From Ottelia alismoides (Eukaryota > Streptophyta > Magnoliopsida > Alismatales > Hydrocharitaceae): a stretch of 64,000 nucleotides of DNA. The DNA is taken from NCBI GenBank assembly GCA_037367405.1, contig JAZKJV010010762.1, positions 62,001 to 126,000 on the forward strand. The letters are read 5' to 3'. The position numbers and the translations under genes were made by a program. The notes below the pieces were generated by a model. That model ran no database searches. It worked only from the letters and a program-made list of their open reading frames with translations, and had not been told where the DNA came from. Below are positions 21,573 through 34,105 of the stretch, piece after piece (within the stretch, counting starts at the first letter, position 1; each line of letters opens with the position of its first letter).

Positions 21573-23686
21573 ACTCTCTCGTGTTCCTTTGTGAACATTC
21601 TTTAAGTTTCGAATGTTGTTCCAAAATATGACAATGTAGTGGATAATGTGAACCAAATGCATATGCGAGTATTTCTTATTATTAATCTCCACTTAAATAT
21701 CAGACTAACGCGAAGCTAATATGGACAGAAATTTTCAATGTCTTGTATGTGATGAGAAATATCGTGTCTGTACATGGAGTAGATTCTAATTTTCTCTGGG
21801 TGTGAAAAAATAGGTTTTAATTTAGGTAAATTACAAAAAAAACAGCTATGCCTCGACTCATCATGGGGTATACGTTTTCAAATGTAACAGAAAAAGATCC
21901 AATTTTATTTTACTTCTCAAATATATGTTTTCCTAATCTTCTCGGATCCTTTTATGTTAAAGCTGCTATCGGAACTCCGTTTCCTAAGCTTTTGGAATCG
22001 TGGCATACTTGGGACCCTTTTTCGTAATTTCTCCAGCAGTTTTTATTTCATACAAATAGAAATCGTTATTTATGATTTCGGACAAAGCTATTGGGCCTTT
22101 TATCAAAAAAGTCTCTGCCCATAAAGCCCAGAATTATAAATCCCACACAATAATAACGAAGCCCATTGCTCTCTGCAAAGAATAATACACAAAAATAACG
22201 AGATGTTTATATGTATCATTATCTTACTTAAACAATATTCCTCTGGTACACCTTTCCACAATTTCTTATTTCATTATAAATATATCCATTTATTTGTTTG
22301 GTGTTGTTATATTCGAACCATGCCATTATGTATTCTAGATATGAATTTATTATGAACTCTAAAATATTTTTACTTTGAACTTTCTATATTACTATACCTA
22401 GTGATCATTATATAAACTGTTAAAAATAAAAAACAATTTCCGTTATGAAAAATCCTTTAAAGTATTTAAAAATCCATCAAAATAAATAAAACCTAAGAAA
22501 ATAAATATAATAAAAAATATATATAATTTTAGAAAATATCTAAAATGTATGAAATCTCTATACTATAAAACAATAAAATGATAGATAGAAACCTATTTCA
22601 CAAAGTCTAAATGAAATCTGAAAATTAGAGCTTGGTTGGACCTTAATCCACTTAATCACAAGAACTTTATAGGAATTGGAGTTGAGGTGCTTCAGGTTTG
22701 CTAGAATTAATTCTTTGAGATAACAAGACTAGGTTTAGTGTCGTCTTGACTGCTTAAGTAGAATATTTCGAAATACACGCATGACTCTTGTCGACAGTGA
22801 CCTAACTTGCATACATGCACCTTACACTTTGCTCAACTCAATTGAAGTGGTAGAGGGCTGGATTTGTCGGCTTGAGAAACAAGCTAATGGAAACATACGA
22901 AGTAACGATTTTGTGGCCATTGTGCCCCAATCCGATCCAATAGCCATGAGGTCTAATGACATGATGTTGTGGTTTGCAATAATGCTTCAAAAGAGGGATG
23001 GTCTATTAGCTCAAGAGGAAAAGTCCATAAATAAATGATGTTGTAAACACCAAAAAATAGACGAGCAAAAATCAATGAAAAATCAATTCTCGTCAGAGTA
23101 TGTATGTATTCAATAAGAAATCTTGAGCTTCAAAGTCAAAGATACATGTGAGCCTGCAGCCGAATGACTTGGCTACACAGGTCAAGCATCCTAGGATAGA
23201 TAGCTACATTGGCTACCGTTCATTCTCTTATCCACCTCCTCTTCTTAAGCTAGTTGCACTCGAACATAGAAGGGAATACCATGCTTCTCTAGGAAAGAGT
23301 TATTGGATTGGGGAATTAGGTCACCATGTTGGAGAAACATGATACCTCTTCAACCGAGAGGAGCAACGTATCACTTACACCGTACAAGATAGACTCATAG
23401 TCATAAGGGACCGTGTATGACATCGACCTGTTTTGACCTGGCTTTTGAGGAGTCTTGGGCAAAGTTTGTGATTCTCAAAGGTCATTGTGTTTCAAGTCTA
23501 GTTCCTAATAAGGTTCCGAACAAACTAAAAATCTAAATGTCCGACTGAGCTCCAAACTTTGATTTTATAAAGACAATTTTAAAAGTTAAAATCAACCCAA
23601 GTTCTTTCTTTTTTTTCTTTTTTTTCTTTTCTGCACTTATAGGCATAAGTGTTTGCTAGGGACTAGCGAAGACAAGTATATGGGGA
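21573..23686 (+). other. Probable decayed interior or 3' tail of the Tat-type element ending in LTR 2
   Basis: No recognisable domain. Open stretches at 22781-23038 and 23148-23342 are the longest but match nothing I know. Near 23651 the motif GTTTGCTAGGGACTAGCGAAG precedes a purine run and LTR 2, as at the 3' ends of the other Tat-type elements here, so at least the last part is a retrotransposon tail. Confidence 0.4.
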
Positions 23687-26600
23687 TGATGAATCCTCAT
23701 TTAATCACCTTTATTCATTTATTTTGGCATCAAATCCCTAGCTAAATGCATGTATATATCATTAATCTGTCGAAATAAGCGCTCTACAAATTGTACATGA
23801 TACTATATAAAATATTGTATCATTAATGTATTTAATTCCAAAATAAAATAATAAAGTAAGAAAATAAAATAAATGAAATATCAAAAGTAAATGACCCTAG
23901 ACCACAAGACCCAATCATCATAATGACTGAGTCGACAAGGAATAAAGTAGGGAGAGATAGGGTAGAAAAATCGTATATAAAATATACAAAACCTAGTTTT
24001 TAATTCATCAATAATTGAATTTTGGAACCTATTTTATTTTATTAGTTTTACACATCAAATAACAAAACCCTCTACACTAATATTGTATAAAAATACAAAA
24101 AAAAACAAAATTGATTTCACTAAAAATAATGCATAGTGTGCCCAGATTACAGACTTGTATCTTCTCTATACTGTATAAAAATTGCACAATCTTACATTTA
24201 ATTGCATATAAAATTTAATAAGATATTTAATGAAGGCGTTTTCATTCAATTTAGAGTTAGGATGCAAAAGTTACATTTTAGACCCTTATTGTGCAATATA
24301 CATGTATATTATATTCAATATATTTATTCACTATATTTTTCACTTTATTTTATTTTTGTAAAATTGTGTATATTATTTAAAAAGGTTTTTATCAGTTGTA
24401 CCCCTCTAAGATATTGCAATATAAATTATGTCCCTCCCTTTTTTGAAATATCAGTTGTGCCCCTACATTCTTGTAAAATTCACAATTCTGCCCTTTTGTG
24501 ATATCACTTTTGCCCCTACTTTACCTTAACAGAAGGGTAGAACTGTTAATTTTGCAAGAAGATAGGGGCATAACTGATATTCCAAAAAAGGGACGGGCAT
24601 AACTGAAATCATAATATCTCAAAGGGGCACAATTGATAAAAACTCTATTTAAAACATATGTACTTAATTAAAATAAAATAAAGTTTAAGTATACAAATAA
24701 TTCACAAAAATACAAAAAATATATAAATGTGTATTTAAATAAACTAAATATATATATATAATATACGTATATAATAATAAAATATAAATATAACAATACA
24801 TGTATTTTTACTTATATTTATACTTGTAAATACTAACTTATAATAAATAGCCTTGAAAAATAAATATAAATAGGAATCAAATACAAGAGAAAATTACAAA
24901 CATTTTCCATTTCTCACCAAAAATTAATAAAATTAGTTATTAATTTTTATTTAATTAATAAAGTATTTTAGACATGGTTTTTTCTGGTTGGTCTGTGTGG
25001 ACCAACCAGAAGCTAACCCTAGTTGACCTCAGTCAACTAGCCCCCCTCTCTTCCTCGAGCCTTGAACTGTTAGACACCGCTATTTCATCATTTTTTCTCG
25101 CTCGAGCTAATGGTGCTCTGCCTTGGCGTGCTACATGAAATGTGGAGATTGGATACCCTTGATTCACGCCAAGGTCAGAAAGATCTTCGATCTTCATCGA
25201 TCAGAGTAGTAGCCTAGTCACAACTTCCCTCCTCATCCAACCTATACATTAAGCTCCTCCGCATCCGATCCAGTTTTGATCCCTCATCGTCGAGTCTTAT
25301 ACCCCCATGTCCTTTGGAAGTTATTCCCCTTGGTGATAGCAAGAGGCTGGACGGATTTGCAGTGAGGAGGAGTCGAGGAGTACGTGATCGATATCCATCG
25401 TCAGAGCTCCGTCAGTTGGTTCCGCTTCCTTGACTTCCAAACCAAGTCGATGCCCTGCCATTCCATTCCTAGGTAATATTTAAGTTCTAGTTTTATTTCT
25501 GCCCATTGATTTTGCTTTTAATCATCCTATTTAGCCTTAATTTCAAAATCCCCAATTAACTTGGAGCTTGAGCTCCATGCCAAATCCGTCGTTTCCTAAC
25601 CTTATCTCCGTCTGATAATCTCCCCATTCAGTTTCCCTTCACGTTCTACATCATATCCCCCTCCCCCCATTTTCAATCCAAATCCCTTGTGATTTGGCGG
25701 ACCGAGCCTCGCTCTGTCACTCCTAGTTGAGGCTCGTCGCTCTGCTCGTCCCAGTGCATCTCAACTTCATCCAAAGGTCGAGGGAGTAGATCTCGAGCCC
25801 ATAAGAATTTTGGTGCAGGTCCGAGCCTACGAGGATCCATATGGAGCTGTTGATGCACTTGGAAGTGCTCTAGGTCACCTAGAGCTATTTGTACCTCCAT
25901 ACCCTCGTCTGAGCCACCTTGACTTCACCAGAGCAGGTAAACAAATGCGGAGGTGGACTAGCAGCATGCAGTCATTGTCAGAGCAAAGATCTATTGACGG
26001 ACGGAGGAGAACGAAGGAATCGAAGATCACCAGAGGAGTGTTCTTCGATTGTTCTCGCAGACCACCTCTCGATTGTTCGATCTAGAACACGACCCAGATC
26101 TAATCGGGGTTGTCTAGTTAAATCGAAAGGGTATGCGATAAAGGCCTTCCGATCAGATATGCGGCAGGTTGAGGATGGTTGGGTTGAAGCGACTTAAGTT
26201 GGGTAAATATCGCATACCCCCTCAACATATTTTGCCTTTTGTAAAAGGTCCTGTAAATATATTAATTAGGCTTAATTTTTGGTAAAATTTGTAACTTAGC
26301 CCCTAGATATTTTGGATATCGTAGTTTAGTCCTCTATTGGGTCACCTCACGCGGACCCCACATGAGTGGAAATTTTGCATGTATACCCCCAACTTTTGTA
26401 ATTATTATTTAGTATTTAAAAATCAAGTTGCAGTTCAAAAAATGTATATTTTGCATGTAACTCCTCGCAAATATTTAATATTACAAATATACACTGACCG
26501 ACTGCTTGATTTTTATTTTGTGTATTTCTATTTTGTCATGTGCTCCAAAAAAATTGCAAAAAATAGGAGTAAATGCATGAGATGTTGCTTATTTACGCTA

Positions 26601-27600
26601 TGTACTTTATTTAGCATTTTTCTTGCATTTGATATTATTTAAAAATAAAAAGAGAACCTTTTGTTCCATGTTTGCCTTAAAAATACAAAAAATATGAAAC
26701 CCCTCTAAAAATCCAAAAAAACATATTATTTATTATCCTATTTTAACACTACAAACCAAAATTACAAAAAATCAAAAGATACTCAAAAAATAGCATCCGA
26801 AAAAATTTATAAAATATTTTCAAAATCCCCAAAATCATAGTTTTCTTGCCTATATATATTGCTACATAATAAAATTATTTTTGAGAAATTTTGGACCCAT
26901 TTTCTATTTTTAATTCTCAAAACAATTTGGCATATTTAAATATTCCCAATTTTGAACTATTTCTCATTTTAAAAATGCAAAAAATTAGCAAACATTTCCT
27001 AAAAATTCATAAAAATAGAAGAATATTTGAAAAACACAAATATTTTATTTTGTTTTTTTGACTATATATATATAAATAATATACCCTATATAGCCTATAT
27101 ATCTATATATATTATTATATACACTTATAATCATTAATAATTATTATAAATACGATATAAATATTTTAAATCCTTAAAAAATAAAAAGGATTGTTCTTGT
27201 CTATATTTTTTATTTTTATTATATTATACTTATATTATATATATCCCTTATATTATACATATTACATAATACATATATATATATACTCATATATATACTT
27301 TATTACATGTTAAAAGGAAAAAGAAATTAAATCAAAAAGTAAAAATTAATATATATATATATATATAATTTAAATAATTCAAAAATATACAAAAACATTG
27401 AGTGGGTATGGTACATATATATACATACATAAATACTTATATTATTTACAGATAAAGAATATACTTGCTACGCCCCTTGTTCCTCGAGTTCAACACTCTA
27501 CCATACTTGTCCACTATACACCCTTTTTTGTAAGGTTCTATAATAAATTTTAACACATCTCTTTGATTTGCATTGATTTATATTATTGTTGTGGGTTGAT
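23687..27600 (+). mobile_element. Tat-type LTR 2 (end approximate), with nested MITE
   Basis: Starts TGATGAATCCTCATTTAATC after a GGGGA purine tract, closely matching the start of LTR 3 (TGATGAGTCTCCATTTCATC, minus strand). It contains a MITE at 24383-24645. The segment TTGACCTCAGTCAACTAG near 25020 corresponds to a similar segment of LTR 3. The ACTC/GTTCAACACTCTACC motif near 27488 parallels the U5 motif of the other LTRs. The end at ~27.6 kb is an estimate. The open frames at 25.7-26.2 kb are not called genes. Confidence 0.5.
24383..24645. mobile_element. Mutator-type foldback MITE (263 bp) inside LTR 2
   Basis: Left AGGTTTTTATCAGTTGTACC and right (complement) GAGTTTTTATCAATTGTGCC are inverted ends. 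The interior alternates GTTRTGCCCCT-type units in both orientations. It is flanked by a perfect 9-bp duplication TATTTAAAA (24374-24382, 24646-24654). No coding capacity. Inserted after the LTR was in place. Confidence 0.88.
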
Positions 27601-27826
27601 TGTTGTTTGAATTTGGAGTCTGTGATCGGTCGCCTCAGCGACAATGTTCTCGCCTTGTGTAGAACACTAGACTGGCTAGGATTCAGGAATCAACATATCC
27701 GATAATAGGACACAACGGCAAACAATCTTTGTCCGCACACACCGACGAGATCATCCTCAAATGTACCTCAAAGAATAGTGGTCCAGAGAAGAAGAAATGA
27801 TGTAGTCGCAGTGCAAGAACAAAGAG

Positions 27827-27830
<4 letters not shown>

Positions 27831-27861
<31 letters not shown>
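27831..27861 (+). repeat. (GA)n microsatellite
   Basis: About 15 consecutive GA units. Confidence 0.9.
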
Positions 27862-27865
<4 letters not shown>

Positions 27866-28475
27866 CTTGTTGTGAAAAGAAATCGTGTCTGAGGAGAGGG
27901 TTTTTGAAGACTTAGCGTGGCTCTTCAATTTCTGTTATTGTCCTCTCAACGGGCATCGAACTGGGTCATTGGATGGATTAGAATTCCCACATCGGCCGGA
28001 TTACAAATTAATCTGTTCGATTAATTTATCTGACATGCTAAACAAAACCCGCGGCAAAAGTAGCGAAATCCGAATTGACTCTCCCGAGCCGAAGACGGAG
28101 CGAAGCGGCATGCACGTACACATGTGGTTCTTCATTCCTCATATCTATTATTGTGACAAGAGCCTGGGTTGGGAACTCATATAAGTCCACCAAAGTTTTA
28201 GATGTACAAGATGAGGTACAAAAACTCTGCTCAAATTCACCTTGTTTTAAATTTGAGAATTTTCAACCTTCACTTCAACACAATTTGACTTCCTACTTGA
28301 AACCAATATGTTAACCCAATATATGCATAAATTTACCAAGTTAAAACCTATTTACACTATCATTAAATACAATAGCCATCACCTATCTTAATAGATTTCC
28401 TGATCCTGTCCATCGAAACAGTTACTGTTCATAAAAGGGTTACATATATGACCAATCCTTTGTCCGAATGTTGAT
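27862..28475. other. No gene recognised
   Basis: Contains GAATTCCCACATCGG at ~27983, a motif often seen near plant LTR promoters, but no element boundaries could be set. Confidence 0.35.
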
Positions 28476-29265
28476 TCAACCCAACCCTTTGACAGGATAA
28501 GATCTAAGGATATATGCTGAATGTCTCCAGATTCGGTCAACATCCTCACCCATAAGTCTACATCGTCTTCTACCTGGTGGTCTCGTTGTCGGCTCGACCG
28601 GGCAATTGGGCAGCAATGGCCGATCAGCTGAATTGATCACGGTAGCATCGATCATTTTACTAACAATATAGAGCACGTGATTTCTTCTTGTTTATATGGT
28701 TGTATTTGAGATAATTCTGAGTTATGCGATTTACCATATCCTCATTTTTTCAGTTCTTTTATATGGAATAATCAAATAAAGGAAAAATGGGTTATTTCGT
28801 CTCAACCAGTCACCCTTGTGGTTACATCATAAAAATTTCTTCATCAACAGTACCATGTAAGAATGCACTTTGGATCTAACTGAAGATGATATTAGTTATT
28901 GTTCTATTCATCATCATTATTATTATTGGATTTTATGCTGCAAGTTCATCTTGCAACTGAAACAATAGACTGAAAAACATATTTAAGATTTGAAGATCCC
29001 GTTCGCTTTTAATTAGTAACGATCGCACTGTCAGAAAGTAATCGAACATGAAATGATCAGTACAAAATAAACATGATGACTTCCATCTCCACTGTTAGGG
29101 GAATATAATTTTACAAAACAGAGCTAATTCCATACCTATTTCCTAACATTTCATGTAATCTGACGATGGTATCCTCCCCTTCTGTGGTTAAATTCCCCCA
29201 CTTGCTGTTAGGGTGCAGAGAGTTTACCCATCTCAATGTGCAGCTCTTCTCACACCTCAGAAGTC
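28476..29265 (-). pseudogene. Broken R2R3-MYB transcription-factor gene (exon 2 and start of exon 3)
   Basis: Exon 2 is 29136-29265 on minus: exactly 130 bp, the usual size of R2R3-MYB exon 2, bounded by ...TTTGCAG acceptor and AG|GTATGG donor. It reads [14 protein letters not shown]...GNLTTEGED...LHEMLGNR, matching LLRCGKSCRLRWIN...GNFT.EEED..I.LHE.LGNRW of the R2/R3 repeats. Exon 3 begins at 28627 after TTCAG and continues SAIAAQLPGRADNE, but its first full codon, normally the conserved Trp TGG, is TGA. Further stops follow where KNVWNTHLKKRL should be. No exon 1 was found up to 30 kb. The combination IAAQLPGRTDNEIKNVW resembles MYB13/14/15- and MYB58/63-type proteins. The gene cannot encode a working factor. 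Confidence 0.85.
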
Positions 29266-29997
29266 CTGCAAAGAATTTTGACCGTCATATATAACAGCAA
29301 CACTGATCAAACCCTGTAAACTGAATTTGGGGATCTAAGCAAATCAACAAACGCCCACAATGGGTTCAAATTAACTAAATGCAAGAGAACTGTAGATCTA
29401 ACGTTCATCATCTGCCCACCAGAGTTGCTCCTGCTGAAATTGCTTGCTTGGACTTCAATCATCAGAAAACAAAAATGCAAATAAATGGGTGTACATCTCT
29501 TGATAACATACTCTAGAGAACTTGAAAAAAATCGTCAAAGATAATAGTTATTTGATGTCATCTGCAGCACTATAATTTTCATACCATCAAGAAAAAATAA
29601 ATTCTTTAAAGTTCATTAGCTCCCTAGCGTGCTGTTGCCTATAATTCTCGTATGGTCTTCTTGAAAAGTGAAGGCAATGCGTGCACATATTTCGAATGAT
29701 ATTGGGCAGAATACAGATGCCAATTGGATCCTATTGAGACTTTTTTAAAATGGAATGGCATCAATGTAAGGGCGTATCATATGTTTATTGGTACAGTCTA
29801 GCTATATGGGTGGGCCCAATCTAAATTCAGCCCAGCCCATATAAATTGGATCGGGTTTGGACTTGGACTGACCAAAGAAATTACACGGGCCTTGGATATG
29901 GATCCTTCAGGGCTCGGCCCGTGCTCAATCCTAATTGTGAGGTGATGAACAAGATATGTCAATGAGCTGAAAATTCCATGGCATGTGTAGGGTAAAA
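29266..29997. other. No gene recognised (region where MYB exon 1 would be expected)
   Basis: A MYB exon 1 (GPW..EED..L) was looked for on the minus strand and not found. 29800-29950 has GGCCCG/CGGGCC-rich words on both strands and may be part of an unclassified repeat. Confidence 0.4.
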
Positions 29998-30290
29998 TGA
30001 GATTCCCCCAAGTTAGCATCCCCGTGCTTTTTTCGATATTTTATTAACACTCGAGAGATTCCCACAGTATCGATATTTTCTTATCTAAAATTCAACTCAA
30101 TCCCAGACTCATGTCCCATCTATAAAGCTTGCCAAATTTTAATTATTTCAAAATTGTTGAAATTGACCTTTTTAGATGATCAGATAGGAATGCTTATTTT
30201 ACACAAAATTAAAGATACATATTTATCTTATTAATATAATCCAATCTCCAAGTGTTATCTCAAAGTGTTACAAAAAAATTAATGAAGAAG
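29998..30290. mobile_element. Degenerate MITE of the 59.4-kb family
   Basis: Interior words (AAATTCAACTCAA, GCTTGCCAAATTTTAA, TTGAAATTGACC..TTTAGATG, TTTTACACAAAATTA) follow the same order as in the elements at 17295-17658 and 59368-59743. Ends unclear. Confidence 0.5.
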
Positions 30291-30329
30291 AATAGAAGTA
30301 GCTAAGTTGACTATCCAAGGGCTGTGTGC

Positions 30330-30540
30330 CTAAGAGCATGCTACCACCCATTTTTCCATTTTTCTATTATATTGAAATAAAATCTGGAGATTTATTTAGA
30401 ATAATATGTGGAATAATCATTTCAAATTTCATGTAAAACTTGCATCCTAACATGTTGTAAGTGGTCAATTTCAGCAATTCTAAATCCATTAAAATTGACA
30501 GCCTTTATGGATTTTTATAATGCAATATATCAGCTGTATT
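30330..30540. mobile_element. Half copy of the same MITE family
   Basis: Carries one arm only: ATTGAAATAAAATCTGGAG, TTTCATGTAAAACTTGCAT, GTCAATTTCAGCAATTCT. No opposite arm. Confidence 0.45.
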
Positions 30541-31624
30541 GGTTATTTTTCATGTTTTTTGCCAACATTCTTTGGAAGTATATATAGTGCACAAGTCTAA
30601 TGGGTAACTTAATATCCGCACTCCCTTTGTAAAAACTATACAATGTTCTTAAAAAACAGTCGGTAATATATGAATAATTTTTAAGAATAGATATCATGTA
30701 AAAAATAAATGCAAGCTAATAAAATAAAAGAACTATGTAAGATACATATTCAGTTACGTGAAAACCACGACCAACTATGTAGCATGAAATAAATTGACAG
30801 TGGTGGTACAAAACGTGGACTAGGTGATCATTATTTGTGGCTCAACAGTGGTTCCATCTTGAAGATGTACATACATGATCCACTGAACGTTATCATCTTC
30901 GATGATCTTTAGGTGGGCAAAGAGTTGAGTTAACTAGAGAAGCCGGCTCGTATCGTTGATCGGTGTCACTGAGGTAATTGAGGAATAAGGAGATGACCCT
31001 AATGAAAATCTTTTGGCTGTGACAGAATCTGAGGAAGTCACTAGAAGCCCGAGGTTGATATGCGATGAGACTATCAACATCTTTTCGAAGGTTCTTTCAT
31101 CTTAAGTCTCAAAGACGAGACTTATTTTAAGGTTAGTATAATGTAACATTTTTAAATTTTCTGCTTCTTGTAAGACTCTCAAAATATATTCAGCAATATA
31201 CTCTAAAGAATCGGCTTATCGTAAGCTTTCCAACAAATTCAAGAATGCACGGGTCCAAAATTAGATGTGAGATATATTGATTTTTTTATTGAAACCATAG
31301 AATGTAAGGGAAAAGAAGTGACGGGATTTGAATTTTTCCACTTGAAATTAAGGAAAGACTTGAGTGAGTGTGCCTTGGAATGCAGTTCACTCCTCCCTAA
31401 AGCGAGTGGATCGTCTGCAATACTGCAAATTCTGCAGTAAATGTTGATCACCGAAGCCGCTCGATCGCACGAAATCCCACTTTTTGTGGGCTCATACCAT
31501 GGACGATCTGCACTCCCTCCCTAAGACCCCTCTCCCTCCAATCCATCCGTAACTCCATTCTCAGATCTCACTCCCCTCTTCCCTTCTAAAAAATCTAGGG
31601 AAATATGGTATTATTGCCTCCATT
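30541..31624. other. No gene recognised
   Basis: AT-rich. A short + strand open stretch at ~30810-30912 reads LWLNSGSILKMYIHDP but ends in stops and matches nothing I know. Confidence 0.4.
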
Positions 31625-32158
31625 TAGGGTTGTCGGAAAAATTTCAGGTTCAATATTCGCTCAGATTCGATTCGATAAGAGTCTGATTTGAATTCGGTTC
31701 GAGCATAAGCAAACTGAACTTTAACATAGGTTAGACTTGTTCATATCACCGAACTAAACACTAAAATGGTAGGTTTTATTCAGGTTTGGTTCGTTAATAG
31801 TTCAATACAATAATATGAAATTGGAGCTTATACAATGGTAACAACCCACAACCAATATATCATGTATTAATTTTAATTCCCAAAAAACCAAGGGGCTTCA
31901 CTGCTAATAGAACTTTAAACGAACGAAACCAGACCTTAAGCGAATTGACAACACGTATTATAGTTATCGACTGACTGTGGGATGCTTTCATTGTTAATTG
32001 AGCCTTAGATGAACCGAACTGAACCTTCACGAATCAAGGTCGAGGCGAACCGAACCTGAACACCACTTTTATTTTATCGAACCAAAATCGAACCCCGACC
32101 TTAAAAAAATGCTAAATATGAGTAAGTTCACTCAGGTTTGGTTTGATTACACCCCTTA
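31625..32158. mobile_element. hAT-type non-autonomous element (534 bp)
   Basis: Left TAGGGTTGTCGGAAAAATTT and right (complement) TAAGGGGTGTAATCAAACC. The interior is full of subterminal GAACCGAAC / GGTTCGGTTC words on both strands, typical of hAT MITEs with TAGGGGTG ends. Flanks CCTCCATT and CCTCCTTC could be a worn 8-bp duplication (6/8). Confidence 0.6.
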
Positions 32159-32319
32159 CCTCCTTCAGAACCAGGGGCGGAACTGGTATACATTATGGGG
32201 GGTCATGGTCCCCCATGATTATTATACGTCACTTATGTAATGTATTAAGTTTTTAATGCGGTCCCTCTTTAATTGTATTATAATTAATGTTGTTAAAGAA
32301 ATGTTGCAGAATCATTAAA

Positions 32320-32372
32320 TGGTCAAGTGGTAGAGTGATAAGGGTGTTATTTTGAAGTCCAACGTTCAAATC
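32320..32372 (+). promoter_or_regulatory. tRNA-like internal Pol III promoter boxes, unit 1
   Basis: A-box TGGTCAAGTGG (32320-32330) and B-box-like CGTTCAAATC (about 32363-32372). The A-box matches TRGYNNARNGG exactly. The B-box is one or two changes from GGTTCGANTCC. Not a functional tRNA gene by inspection. Confidence 0.55.
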
Positions 32373-32559
32373 TTATCTCCATTAATTTTACTTTCTTTTA
32401 TATGGTTTATCCTATCACTTCAAAAGTATTAAATAATTAGATATAAAATTGTATTCAATAATTTTATGTCACTTATATAATGTATTAAGTTTTTAATATG
32501 GCCCTTTCTTAATTGTATTATTAAGAATATTATTAAATAAATATTGTAGAATCATTAAA

Positions 32560-32613
32560 TGGTTAAGTGGTAGAGTGGCAAGCTTATTATTTTGGAGACC
32601 TGGGTTCGAATCT
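32560..32613 (+). promoter_or_regulatory. tRNA-like internal Pol III promoter boxes, unit 2
   Basis: A-box TGGTTAAGTGG (32560-32570) and B-box GGTTCGAATCT (32603-32613), the latter one base from consensus. Located ~240 bases after unit 1 at the same spacing. tRNA-derived by appearance. Confidence 0.6.
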
Positions 32614-33081
32614 ATCTCCATCAATTTTATTTTCTTTTATATGGTTTATCCAATCACTTCCAAAGTATTAAAATAATTTGATATAAAATTGTATTCGAAT
32701 TTATTTATCTCTCCCATTATTTTTACTACTCTTTATAAATAAAATAAATTTTATTATTTCCTTATAACCATGAACTTTTTTGTTTCAAAATTTCACTTGA
32801 TAATTTAACCTTTTTAGGATGGATTTAGAGAGACTTAAATTAGTATATTTATCTAATTTTAAAAATAGCCACGGAAAATATCAATGTATTTGAAATTCTA
32901 ACATTAATAATAGATTTAAATTATACATTTATCAAGATTGAAAGAGGTTTATTTTAAAAATACTAATTCTATTTAAAAATATCATTCAAAAATACATAGA
33001 TTTTTCTATTTTTGAGCATACATAATAGTTGTATACTTGGCCCCTTTTGATGAAATTCCTGGTTCCGCCCCTGTTTAGAAC

Positions 33082-34105
33082 CATGCGAAAAACGGAAGAT
33101 TCACGATGACAAAAGGAGGAGCGTCGTCTTAAGGGGAAGGCGGTTTTTCATCAGGATTCTTGATTGGATGATGAGCGCATAAATCAGATGTACACACGAT
33201 CATAAGTAATGGGTTTTCAATCTTCTCTCTTTGAATATCGTGTTTTCGATGATTTTGATACATCCGACCACTTCCGTGAATCATCTAATGGACATATTCT
33301 TTTGACTTCAATGAAAATTGTTAAATTTGCACGGTACATCGTGCAGGGTCTTGGTGATTATTTCTGGATAACAAGGTGAGTGGATTCTGACATGCATTCC
33401 TGCGAGAAACGAGGTGGTAAAGATATAACAACAAATAGTATTCGTTGTCAAATCATCTTTTGTGTTTATAATTAGTAATGAATGTCATATTTGTTGCTAA
33501 TGATTCATATAACGATGATTTTTCGACTGACTTATCCGGTAAAATTCATACAAATAGTTGCTAAATTTAGCAATGAATAGAAGAAAAAATAAACGGATAA
33601 TCATTATATGATTCGTTGCGAGGAATTGGCAATGAATACAACTATTCGTTGTGAAGTTAAAGAAAGAAGCGACAAATAGTATTCATTGTTATATATTTAA
33701 CTAGAGAAGATATGGCAATGAATATTAAATTATTCATTGCATTAAACCATTTTTCTTGTAGTGCTAGTAAGTGTTAATTCCAATGAATTAACGGTCAGTG
33801 TAGTATAGTGGAATCACCGAATTGAAACAAGATGTGCAATGTATGGGACGCATGGTATCAACTCTCGAACCTTATAAGATCAGGAGCAAGAACCTTTGTA
33901 TGATGCGTTGCTCGTAGACTTTGGTTAGGTGGATGGTTGGAAGAGGATTTAGTCATGGGTATTTGTGCTTCTTAGATAGAAATTACCTAATCATATCCTT
34001 GTGCATAATCGCCTTGTAGGTTCGATGTAATTCCAACTGAACAAATAAACACATCGTTGGATGTGATGGGAATATGACACGGTATCGACTTTCTCGGATA
34101 TCGGT
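33082..34105. other. No gene; includes a degenerate CACTA-like repeat and possible copia leader
   Basis: 33413-33763 has AACAACAAATAGTATTCGTTG-type words in both orientations and ends CTTGTAGTG, a decayed relative of the foldback at 35.7 kb. The part next to 34105 may be the degraded interior of the minus-strand copia element whose LTR follows. Confidence 0.45.

Larger units (their letters stand above)
32172..33073. mobile_element. hAT-type non-autonomous element (902 bp) carrying two tRNA-like repeats
   Basis: Begins CAGGGGCGGAACTGG and ends CCTGGTTCCGCCCCTG. The 8-bp flanks TTCAGAAC (32164-32171) and TTTAGAAC (33074-33081) match at 7/8. CAGGGGCGGA ends are characteristic of a plant hAT group. 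The left half contains a ~240-bp unit repeated in tandem (about 32221-32460 and 32461-32700), each with tRNA-like A- and B-boxes. No transposase frame. A related but diverged element lies at 54233-55141. Confidence 0.85.

Noticed and set aside
22781..23342. Two moderately long + strand open frames
   Set aside because: No recognisable domain, and they sit in the tail of a Tat-type element.
27683..28314. Possible gene or LTR around the GA microsatellite
   Set aside because: Only a CCCACATCGG motif is suggestive; no termini, domain or splice pattern could be fixed.
32320..32640. Genuine tRNA gene
   Set aside because: A- and B-box-like words are present, but acceptor and anticodon stems do not pair convincingly by eye.
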